From Bacteroidota bacterium (GTDB lineage Bacteria; Bacteroidota; Ignavibacteria; Kryptoniales; JAKASW01): a DNA stretch of 53,181 nt. A model generated the notes under the pieces. The model was not told the origin of the DNA. It made no database searches and saw only the letters and a list, made by a program, of their open reading frames with translations. Shown piece after piece: positions 45,878-52,163 of this stretch (position 1 is its first letter; every line of letters starts with the position of its first letter). The translations under genes and the position numbers were made by a program. Where the stretch lies: positions 1 through 53,181 of the forward strand of contig JAJZVO010000028.1 in NCBI GenBank assembly GCA_021845665.1, given 5' to 3'.

Positions 45878-46066
45878 ATGTCTAAAAAAGCTCTAATCAC
45901 CGGCATCAATGGCCAGGACGGCTCCTACCTTGCCGAGCTACTCCTCGAAAAGGGCTACGAGGTCCACGGCATAATCCGCCTGAGCAGTTCCTTCAATACC
46001 GGGCGTATTGATCACCTTTACAATAACCCTGAGATAATGAAAAGGTTCCTGGTTCTGGGTTTGTAG
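45878..46066 (+). pseudogene. GDP-mannose 4,6-dehydratase, first ~55 codons only
   Basis: The frame starts [20 protein letters not shown] and reads [20 protein letters not shown], then [15 protein letters not shown], the N-terminus of GMD. After RF, where intact GMD continues FLHYGDL, the sequence turns into the array GGTTCCTGGTTCTGGG. A stop follows at 46066. About 85 percent of the gene is missing. Confidence 0.88.
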
Positions 46067-46112
46067 TTCAGGGTTTCTGGTTCGAAGAAATCAGTTCGAA
46101 GTTCAATGTTGA
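46045..46112. repeat. GAAC array 6, inverted orientation
   Basis: Here the + strand reads GGTTC units (GGTTCCTGGTTCTGGG, then GTAGTTCAGGG, then TTTCTGGTTCG), the complement of the other arrays. It begins exactly at the break in gmd. Confidence 0.75.
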
Positions 46113-46159
46113 ACGTTTATAATGGGTTTTTGACATTATGCTAATGAAGGAAAGAAACT

Positions 46160-46447
46160 ATGCCAATTCCAATAGAAGTCAGACCACTTGATAGATATCG
46201 CTTGTGGGTGAAGTACTCAGACGGGGTTGAGGGCGTTGCTGATTTGTCGGACCTTGTTGGCAAGGGAGTCTTTGCACTCTGGAATGATTACGAAGAATTT
46301 AAGAAAGTTCATATAGGCGCGAGCGGCGAAATTGCCTGGAGCGAGCAGATTGACGTGTGTCCGGACGCAATCTATCTCAAGATTACCGGCAAGAAACCGG
46401 AAGACTTGTTCCCGCGCTTAAGAGATTTGACCGTCCAACGTGCCTGA
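46160..46447 (+). CDS. DUF2442 protein
   Basis: The 95-residue protein matches DUF2442: VRPLDRYRLWVKYSDGVEGV, DLSDLVGKGVFALW, and ITGKKPEDLFPRL. DUF2442 and DUF4160 commonly form two-gene modules suspected to be toxin-antitoxin systems. The DUF4160 gene overlaps its end by 8 bp. Confidence 0.82.
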   Translation: MPIPIEVRPLDRYRLWVKYSDGVEGVADLSDLVGKGVFALWNDYEEFKKVHIGASGEIAWSEQIDVCPDAIYLKITGKKPEDLFPRLRDLTVQRA

Positions 46448-46700
46448 AATCAGCCGCTTCTTTGGCATAGTCATCAGGATGTTCTTTGATGATCATTTGC
46501 CGCCACACTTCCACGCAGAGTACGGTGAATATAAGGCAGTTGTGGAAATTCAGAGCCTGACAGTTATTGGCGGCTACTTTCCACCGCGCGCGTTGGGACT
46601 GGTTGTTGAATGGGCAACGCTACATCGTGACGAGCTGATTGAGGCCTGAGGCAGCGCCGTAAAGCTGCGGCCCTTACCGAAGATTCCGCCACTTACGTAA
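46440..46700 (+). pseudogene. DUF4160 gene with in-frame TGA at a conserved Trp
   Basis: GTG 46440 opens a frame matching DUF4160: MFFDDHLPPHFHAEYGEYKA, then LGLVVEWATLHRDELIEA. A TGA at 46647-46649 stops it at 69 residues. Reading on, the same frame gives GSAVKLRPLPKIPPLT and TAA at 46698-46700, which fits the normal family ending (ELxxNWxLAxxxKPLKKIxPL) with the TGA where Trp stands. This looks like a TGG to TGA nonsense change. Other genes here use TGA as a stop, so recoding is unlikely. Confidence 0.7.
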
Positions 46701-47076
46701 CAATAGGACGCCGGCGGATGTCAAGCTGCGGCACAGGGACTGCTTGAGAATCGACCCTCGGGTACTTAACCTTGAGAAACCTGCTGGGAGCAATCAACCA
46801 CTTCGACCCAGAACCCCGAACTAAGAACCAAGGACCTTGAACTTCTCACGCTTTGCTCCATGCTCTATGCTGCATTAACTCTTAACCTGAAATCCAGTAG
46901 GCTTTGCCCCATGCTCTCTGCGCTCTGCTTATTGACGACGGACCACGAATCCGCCTCTCACTCTGAACGCGGGAAATTGAATGGTGACCAGGTCCGCGTT
47001 ATTTTCTCAATGAATAGCCTTTTAGAACCGGCGGGGGCGAGTCGGAACATTTGAAAGCCTCAGGAAGGAGAAGAAA
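46701..47076. repeat. Array region 7
   Basis: 376 bp. Units include GAACCCCGAACTAAGAACC (GAACTAAGAAC at 46818-46828), the shared word with one change at 46835-46856 (CCTTGAACTTCTCACGCTTT), CATGCTCTATGC units and GGACCACGAATCC to 46954. No gene is visible before hicB. Confidence 0.75.
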
Positions 47077-47295
47077 ATGACCTACAAGGTAGTGATAACA
47101 TATGATGCTGAATATGAAGGCTATGTGGTTGATGTGCCGGAACTGACTGGTTGCATGAGTGAGGGAAAAACTATCGATGAGGCACTTAGCAACGTGAAGG
47201 ACGCAATCAAGGGATGGCTGGAGGTTGAAAGAAAGCATGGCCGTTCGGAAGTTGCTCACATCGAAGACATTCTTGTCGGAGAGGTAACAGTCTGA
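47077..47295 (+). CDS. hicB: HicB-type antitoxin
   Basis: The 72-residue protein reads YKVVITYDAEYEGYVVDVPE then LTGCMSEGKTIDEALSNVKD, the short HicB form. Here the order is hicB then hicA, the reverse of the module at 43505. AGGAAGGAG precedes the ATG at 47077. Confidence 0.88.
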   Translation: MTYKVVITYDAEYEGYVVDVPELTGCMSEGKTIDEALSNVKDAIKGWLEVERKHGRSEVAHIEDILVGEVTV

Positions 47296-47514
47296 TTGGG
47301 CGTTTTATCGAATATTTCCGGGAAGGAAGCGGTAAAGATTTTCTGTAAGTTCGGGTATGTGGTGGATCACCAAACAGGGAGTCACATAATTCTGTACCAT
47401 GAATCCAGGCCGACGCTATCGATACCGAACCATAAAGAGGTTGCTCCGGGTTTGCTGAGGTCGCAGATAAGGAAGAGCGGGCTGACTGTAGAAGAATTTT
47501 TGAAGTCCCATTGA
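47296..47514 (+). CDS. hicA: HicA-type mRNA interferase toxin
   Basis: The 72-residue protein carries the catalytic histidine H30 in QTGSHIILYH and the C-terminal LSIPNHKEVAPGLLRSQIRK of the YcfA group. It starts at TTG 47296 immediately after the hicB stop. With hicB it appears to be a complete module. Confidence 0.87.
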   Translation: MGVLSNISGKEAVKIFCKFGYVVDHQTGSHIILYHESRPTLSIPNHKEVAPGLLRSQIRKSGLTVEEFLKSH

Positions 47515-47654
47515 GGCGCAGCATAGTGGATGACTGATAATCGCGAGCGTGAGGAGATGGGAAGAATCAAATTTCCAATTTAAAATTTGGTTTGGCTGGC
47601 ACTAAAGCGTGTGTTCGCGCCTGCTATCATCAGCGTCGGGACCTGGGTATTCCA

Positions 47655-47766
47655 ATCCCAAGCCCGGAACTAAGAACTACGGACAACGGACCAAGGACCC
47701 TTTCACGCTTTGCCCCCTGCTCTCTGCCTTTAATGACGGACCACGGACTACGGACCACAAACCGAT
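47655..47766. repeat. GAAC/CACGCTTTGC array 8
   Basis: GAACTAAGAAC at 47667-47677, GGACAACGGACCAAGGACC, the shared word in the form CCCTTTCACGCTTTGC (47697-47712), CTGCTCTCTGCC, then GGACCACGGACTACGGACC up to the next gene. Confidence 0.8.
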
Positions 47767-47955
47767 ATGAAACGCATAATAAATAAAGCCAGCAACCACA
47801 AGCAAGCGGGCGAGTGGGATGTTAAACAGCTATTGGAAATGAGCAGTGATCAGCGCCTGGAAGTCGCAAAGGCACTCAGAGACCGGTTTTTCGGGAAAGA
47901 CAATATGGATGTCCGGAAGAGCAGGGCGTTCAGCAAGCGACCCCGCCGGAGCTAA
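47767..47955 (+). CDS. Small protein paired with a nucleotidyltransferase
   Basis: The 62-residue basic protein starts MKRIINKASNHKQAGEWDVK and contains QRLEVAKALRDRFFGK. I recall similar small proteins ahead of nucleotidyltransferase-like genes in Bacteroidota but know no name. Its stop shares one base with the next ATG (TAATG), so the two are coupled. A toxin-antitoxin-like pair is likely but unproven. Confidence 0.65.
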   Translation: MKRIINKASNHKQAGEWDVKQLLEMSSDQRLEVAKALRDRFFGKDNMDVRKSRAFSKRPRRS

Positions 47956-48452
47956 TGAAGAACGTTTTTTCGGAAGATGTGTGCGAGTTTCTCTCCCTTC
48001 TGGCAAGACAAGAGGTTCGATACCTGATTGTCGGAGGTGAGGCTGTTATCTACTATGGGCACGCAAGATTGACAGGAGACATCGATATTTTTTACGAAAG
48101 GACTGCGGAGAATGTCCGACGGCTGCACGCTGCTCTCAACGAGTTTTGGCTAAACGATATACCAGGGATGACAAACGAGAACGAACTGTTGCAGGAGAGT
48201 ATGATTTTCCAATTTGGCGTCCCTCCCAACAGGATAGATTTAATCAATGAAATTGAAGCCGTCGGGTTTAAAGAAGCATGGGAAGATAAGGTCCGGGAAA
48301 GCTTCTCGTATCATGGAAGGGAAGTGACGATCTACTACATCGGGCTTAAGGAATTGATGAAGAACAAGAAAGCTGTTGGCAGGCACAAGGACATGGAGGA
48401 TCTCGGGTTCCTTGAGAAGGTGCGGACTAAAAGCAGGAAGAAACGAAGCTGA
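47955..48452 (+). CDS. AbiEii-like nucleotidyltransferase
   Basis: The 165-residue protein has the nucleotidyltransferase core VRYLIVGGEAVIYYGHARLT with G27-G28, the acids D42 and D44 (GDIDIF), and a third acid D95 (NRIDLIN). It resembles the DUF6036/AbiEii group, some of which are toxins that modify tRNA. The C-terminus is strongly basic. It is coupled to the 62-residue gene upstream. Confidence 0.78.
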   Translation: MKNVFSEDVCEFLSLLARQEVRYLIVGGEAVIYYGHARLTGDIDIFYERTAENVRRLHAALNEFWLNDIPGMTNENELLQESMIFQFGVPPNRIDLINEIEAVGFKEAWEDKVRESFSYHGREVTIYYIGLKELMKNKKAVGRHKDMEDLGFLEKVRTKSRKKRS

Positions 48453-48467
48453 TGTGTGCCCAACCAG

Positions 48468-48549
48468 GACATTGAGCTCCGAGCCACGGACCACCAACCA
48501 CGGACGAAGAACGACGGACCACTGACAAAGGAGCACGAACCAACCACCT
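48468..48549. repeat. GGACC/GAACC array 9
   Basis: Units such as GCCACGGACCACCAACC and GAAGAACGACGGACC run from 48468 to 48549. It separates the nucleotidyltransferase module from the second DUF4258 module. Confidence 0.75.
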
Positions 48550-48741
48550 AGAGCTCGATGGTACATACCGCTCACAGTTTACGGCATCCTGGCATCGGTT
48601 CCTTAAAGCGGCCTGTCCCATTCCAGCTCATCTTAGCAAACAAAGTGCAGCAAGATTTATTGTTGGAGTGAGCACCTTGCCAAATTTCCTCTTGTCGGAA
48701 TTAGTGAATGATAGTTGGACAGACACTAGATTGGAGTCGAA

Positions 48742-49017
48742 TTGATTGTTGTCTGGACAAAACATGCGGAATATCGACTTGCTGAATGGCAGAAAGAGAA
48801 AGGAATTACCAGGGAAGATGTTGAGTCTGTAGCGGGATCTCCTGAACAGATAGTACCCGGGGATATGCAAGCGATGGTGGCGCAATCGAAGTTTGGCGGC
48901 GGATTGATCAGGGTGCCCTTCCTCGAAATGGATGGGAATAGAAAGATTCTGACTTTATATTGGACTAGTAAGGTCGAGCGATACTGGTCTCAAGGACTCG
49001 ATTCTGAGAAAAAGTGA
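48742..49017 (+). CDS. DUF4258 protein, second module
   Basis: The 91-residue product starts VVWTKHAEYRLAEWQKEKGI and ends ILTLYWTSKVERYW, a diverged DUF4258 member. It starts at TTG 48742. The DUF2283 gene begins right at its end, again in the order DUF4258-DUF2283 as at 45021. Putative toxin by pairing only. Confidence 0.72.
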   Translation: MIVVWTKHAEYRLAEWQKEKGITREDVESVAGSPEQIVPGDMQAMVAQSKFGGGLIRVPFLEMDGNRKILTLYWTSKVERYWSQGLDSEKK

Positions 49018-49025
49018 GGATGACA

Positions 49026-49232
49026 ATGAAGCTTAGGTATGAATCTGAAGCAGACGTGCTGACCCTGATAGTTCGAGAAGATGCTCCTGTAGATGCGGTG
49101 GAAGAGCCGGGAGGTGTTATCGTCAGTTACGGTGGGGATGGACAGCCGGTGTCCGTTGAGTTTCTTAATGCTTCTGCAAGACATTTAATTGTCCCTGACG
49201 AGATGAGCGTTACCGTACAATCGAAAAGATGA
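49026..49232 (+). CDS. DUF2283 protein, second module
   Basis: The 68-residue protein starts MKLRYESEADVLTLIVREDA and contains EEPGGVIVSYGGDGQPVSVE, typical of DUF2283. The start is ATG 49026 with GAGG six bases upstream; GTG 49014 and ATG 49020 are alternatives. Putative antitoxin for the DUF4258 protein. Confidence 0.78.
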   Translation: MKLRYESEADVLTLIVREDAPVDAVEEPGGVIVSYGGDGQPVSVEFLNASARHLIVPDEMSVTVQSKR

Positions 49233-49318
49233 AGTTGCCTTCAAAGGGTCGATTCTTTGGCGGCTCTGTCAAGCCGGTTCATTTAGAGTGACCCAGGGCC
49301 AACTATCTTTGGGTGGAG

Positions 49319-49383
49319 TCAACTACGAACCACGGACGAAGAACAAAGGACTACGGACCACGAACCGAGAACCAAGAACGAGC
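49319..49383. repeat. GAACC/GGACC array 10
   Basis: Units ACGAACCACGGACGAAGAAC, then GGACTACGGACCACGAACC and GAGAACCAAGAACGAG end within five bases of the hicA remnant. Confidence 0.75.
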
Positions 49384-49387
49384 AGAC

Positions 49388-49471
49388 GTCAAGGGAAAAG
49401 CGAAGCCTTACCAGGTTCGACAATTGTTGGCGCTCGTTGAGAAATATGGGTTAAGATTGGAGGATGAATGA
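49388..49471 (+). pseudogene. 3' end of a hicA gene
   Basis: The frame VKGKAKPYQVRQLLALVEKY then GLRLEDE and TGA matches the end of HicA proteins (GKAKPYQVKQVRSIF in the copy at 43505). The first ~60 codons including the catalytic histidine are missing, replaced by the array. It overlaps the hicB gene by 4 bp (ATGA), as an intact pair would. Confidence 0.8.
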
Positions 49472-49728
49472 GGTCAAGACGACTCGCTTTGAGAAAAGAC
49501 TACCACATCAATATATTTTATAGCGAGGAAGATGGCGGTTACATAGCGGACGTTCCCGATCTGGCTCACTGTTCTGCGTTTGGGAACACGCCTGACGAAG
49601 CCTTAAAAGAAGTACTTGTGGCGAAAGATGCCTGGTTAAGTGCGGCTCGGAAAAATATGAAGCCTATCCCGGTACCGAGATACAAACCGGCTATATATCA
49701 ATTGAAACGCGAAGTTAGTAACCGATAG
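49468..49728 (+). CDS. hicB: HicB-type antitoxin, orphan
   Basis: The 86-residue protein reads YHINIFYSEEDGGYIADVPD then ALKEVLVAKDAWLSAARK, a standard HicB. Its hicA partner is only a 3' remnant, so it is an antitoxin left without a toxin. The C-terminus PIPVPRYKPAIYQLK is typical. It may still neutralise other HicA proteins. Confidence 0.85.
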   Translation: MRSRRLALRKDYHINIFYSEEDGGYIADVPDLAHCSAFGNTPDEALKEVLVAKDAWLSAARKNMKPIPVPRYKPAIYQLKREVSNR

Positions 49729-49864
49729 CGATTGGCCCTTACTTAAACCTTGACCTTCTCCGACCTTGAGCCTTGGATTGCCATCTCGTCTCGAACTTCA
49801 TGCTTCCTACTATTTCCTATGAGCTATCAGCTATTATCTCTTTATGCCTTGAACGCAACCCCCC
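49729..49864. repeat. Array region 11
   Basis: Degenerate CCTTGACCTTCTCCGACC units, then TCGAACTTCATGCTTCC and ATGAGCTATCAGC units, more decayed than the others. It ends where homology to the gene at 52164 begins (49865). Confidence 0.55.
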
Positions 49865-50095
49865 AGTCAAAACCTCGGAATGGGCGAGCAGACGTCAGCT
49901 ACGAAGACCATCCCGGATCTCTTCGGAGATGCCGACGAGATGATCTACGAAGATATAAACGGGCTGATGGAACACGTCGAAGATGATTACCCGGGATTGT
50001 TCGCCGAGTTCAACGAGGTGAAGAAAGTGAATGACGTCGGTATCCGGCGCGGGCCGGAGGAGCCGCCGAAGCAGCTGCCGGCAGCGACGGGCTAG
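49865..50095 (+). pseudogene. 3' end of a second copy of the 52164 gene
   Basis: From 49865 the DNA matches 52657-52868 closely. The protein frame (ATG 49880 available) reads EQTSATKTIPDLFGDADEMI, then YEDINGLMEHVEDDYPGLFA, parallel to the C-terminus of the 234-residue protein at 52164. The first ~165 codons are missing. It is a truncated paralogue next to an array. Confidence 0.82.
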
Positions 50096-50164
50096 GCGAT
50101 AGTCACGAAGCAGCAGATAGTACGCCGGCGGCGGCAGGTTGAACAGTAAAGAAGTCTAGAGTAT

Positions 50165-50614
50165 ATGAGATTGTATCTTGACCTATGTGTGTACAACCGG
50201 CCGTTTGACGACTAAGGTCAACCGAGAATAGGTTTAGAAGCAAATGCATTCATCTATGTGTTGGAGATGGTGGAACAGCACGAGTGTGCGTTGGTTGCCT
50301 CCGAAGCAATTGTTTATGAGAACAGTAGAAATCCTGACGAGGACAGAAGGGAGAGGATTCGTTCATATCTCAGGCTGGCCAATGAATGCATCGAAATGGA
50401 GGACTCGGATATGGGAAGGGCGAATTTCCTGAAAGGCATCGGATTCTCATTGATGGACGCTCTGCATATAGCCATTGCTGAAAGAGGGAAGGTTGATTAT
50501 TTTGTTACATGCGACGATGACATTGTGAGTAACAGCGAAAGACACCGTGACATTATGAAGGTAAGAATAGTTAGTCTGATGGAGTTTGTAGCGAAGGGAG
50601 GAAAAGAGGAATGA
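50165..50614 (+). pseudogene. PIN-domain gene with a stop at codon 17
   Basis: ATG 50165 reads MRLYLDLCVYNRPFDD, then TAA (50213-50215), then GQPRIGLEANAFIYVLEMVE and on to TGA at 50614 in the same frame. This is a 149-residue PIN-type ribonuclease with D6, the SLMDALHIAIAE helix and CDDD. Family members have Gln at the stop position, so CAA to TAA is likely. A GTG at 50258 could still start a shortened 118-residue product lacking D6. The partner gene overlaps by 4 bp. Confidence 0.78.
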
Positions 50615-50811
50615 GTTTGGCGGAAGTGAAAGTCAAAGGGTGGGCTGCACTTGTAAAGGATCTCGGTTATGCCGGTGCAACCAAGTTTATGTTACTTTAT
50701 GAGACTGGGAGTGGAGATTACACGAAGGAGAGGAGAGAGTTTCTGAAGGATGTTCATATGGAAGAAATAGTTAGCAAGAAAAGGGAAAGAGGTCAGACCA
50801 AAAAGGGCTAG
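50611..50811 (+). CDS. Partner protein of the PIN gene, putative antitoxin
   Basis: The 66-residue protein starts MSLAEVKVKGWAALVKDLGY and contains GATKFMLLYETGSGDY and EFLKDVHMEEIV. Similar small proteins accompany PIN genes. It overlaps the PIN stop (ATGA). Antitoxin function is inferred from the pairing. Confidence 0.72.
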   Translation: MSLAEVKVKGWAALVKDLGYAGATKFMLLYETGSGDYTKERREFLKDVHMEEIVSKKRERGQTKKG

Positions 50812-51024
50812 GGATGTAGACGGAAATATGATTTGCCTGCCGAGCTTGATTCTGTATTCCGATGCCAACCACCCCATTAGGTGAATAGAAACTGTGACTT
50901 CCTTTTCCGTGTGTTGTCCTGAAACATCGTGCCCCGAGCCATCTAATTTCTGACCTCCGATATCCGACCTCCGCATTCCGCTCTACGCCCAATGCTTTAT
51001 GCGCTATGCCCATGTCCTTTGCTC

Positions 51025-51146
51025 CATGCTTTTCTCTTGTCTCTAACTGCTTGTAGTGTTATTTTTGTGTCGCAAAATCTACACGGCTCCTCCAGGGTTG
51101 CATGCCCCCGGAGAGCGGGTTGCTGGTTGATAGGGAGAACTAATAG
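51025..51146. repeat. Dispersed ~120-bp element, copy 2
   Basis: Similar to 40845-40961, with the same 85-bp core length and block order. It follows CATGCTCC-type array units as copy 1 follows similar low-complexity sequence. Confidence 0.7.
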
Positions 51147-51386
51147 CTCTAAATCCGGTGGGACTGAGTCACCGCGAGGCCCCGTCGTAATTCATTTGAA
51201 TGTCGGGTTGGGGCAAGGCGCTCACGGGATCACGCAGAGCGCGAATGGCGAAGTCGAGCCTTGCGGGATGGCGAGCTTCGTCGGAGATCCCGCCATTAAG
51301 CGGGACGCCACCAGTCCGGTGTGACTGACATGGCGAAGCCATCTCAGCCCCTCTCATTTAGGCACTTTGCACCCCCTTCAGAGGAG

Positions 51387-51577
51387 GTGACATGGCCTTA
51401 CCGGCAAGTGTCAGAGCCTGGCCGATGAAGTGACATGGGCTGGCCAGCAGGTGTCAGGGCCTGGCCGGTGAAGTGACATGGCTTGGCCGGCGAGTGACAT
51501 AGCCTTACCGGCAAGTGTCAGAGCCTAGTCGGCGGGTGACATGGCCTGGCCGGGGAGTGACAGGGCCTGATGCCGCA
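51387..51577. repeat. 21-22-bp tandem array, nine units
   Basis: Nine consecutive units of the form GTG(A/T)CANRGCCTGGCCGG begin at 51387, 51408, 51430, 51451, 51473, 51494, 51515, 51536 and 51557. Two units are 22 bp, which breaks any reading frame, so it is not coding. GTGACA and GTGTCA units partly alternate. It is related to the array at 42868-43035. Confidence 0.82.
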
Positions 51578-52163
51578 GGCGCGAAGCGCGGCGGGAGGCT
51601 GGCATTGGCGAGGCCGCCGGGCGCAAAGGGAGGCGCCGGCCTGTCAGAGCGATCCGGCAGATGAGCAAAATGCGCTGCCGGTCGCGCGGGAGAACCGGAT
51701 TGAAAGAGTCGGGCTCCCGGTTACAGAGATTTCGCCGAAGGAGTGAAAGATTACGGGACGATCGGCGTACGGAATTAACCAGACAGATAGAAATTCCGCA
51801 AGTTGAAATTGAATGCAATGAACATAGCACTGAAAATCGATTCCTTTCGCATAGAGGTTTTCAATACAATTCCCATATACATCTATTATCTAACCAGGAA
51901 GAAATACCAGAGCCGGGCTTGTGCGGCCGGAGATCGGATTGATACCGCACCTTCTATTTAATTAAGTCTGTTACCGCCGGCGGCATGGGCTGCCGGTCTC
52001 CTTTGAGGGACACTGTTCTCGAATTGTCTCACAGGAGCTCGGTTTTTCTATACGAGTCGTGCTTCTGAACCGGTCAGGTCAGGACCTGACGGCTATTCGT
52101 GGGATTTTCCGTCAACCTGGTGTTGCGGTCAAATCAAAGGGATAACAAAACTAGGAGGTTGTA

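Larger units (their letters stand above)
50812..52163. other. Long repeat-rich non-coding stretch
   Basis: 1352 bp. In order: a decayed GACCTCCGATATCC and ATGCTTTATGCGC array (about 50930-51050), the ~120-bp element (51025-51146), a GATCACGCAGAGCGCG stretch, the 21-bp array (51387-51577), GC-rich sequence, then AT-rich sequence and an inverted repeat GTCAGG/CCTGAC (about 52076-52093). A 93-codon frame at 51661 has no family likeness. Confidence 0.6.

Noticed and set aside
46647-46649. TGA read as tryptophan or selenocysteine
   Set aside because: Many genes in the window end at TGA, and no SECIS-like hairpin is evident after it; a nonsense mutation is simpler.
41720-49383. CRISPR arrays
   Set aside because: Repeat units are short (7-11 bp), degenerate and without regular unique spacers, and no cas gene is present. 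The 21-bp arrays have no spacers at all.
41350-50811. Integron cassette array with attC sites
   Set aside because: The same-strand small genes fit, but no integrase is in the window and the spacers are not paired RYYYAAC/GTTRRRY imperfect palindromes; they are low-complexity direct arrays.
51661-51942. 93-codon + strand frame
   Set aside because: Arg-rich, no ribosome-binding site and no family likeness; it lies in repeat-derived GC-rich sequence.
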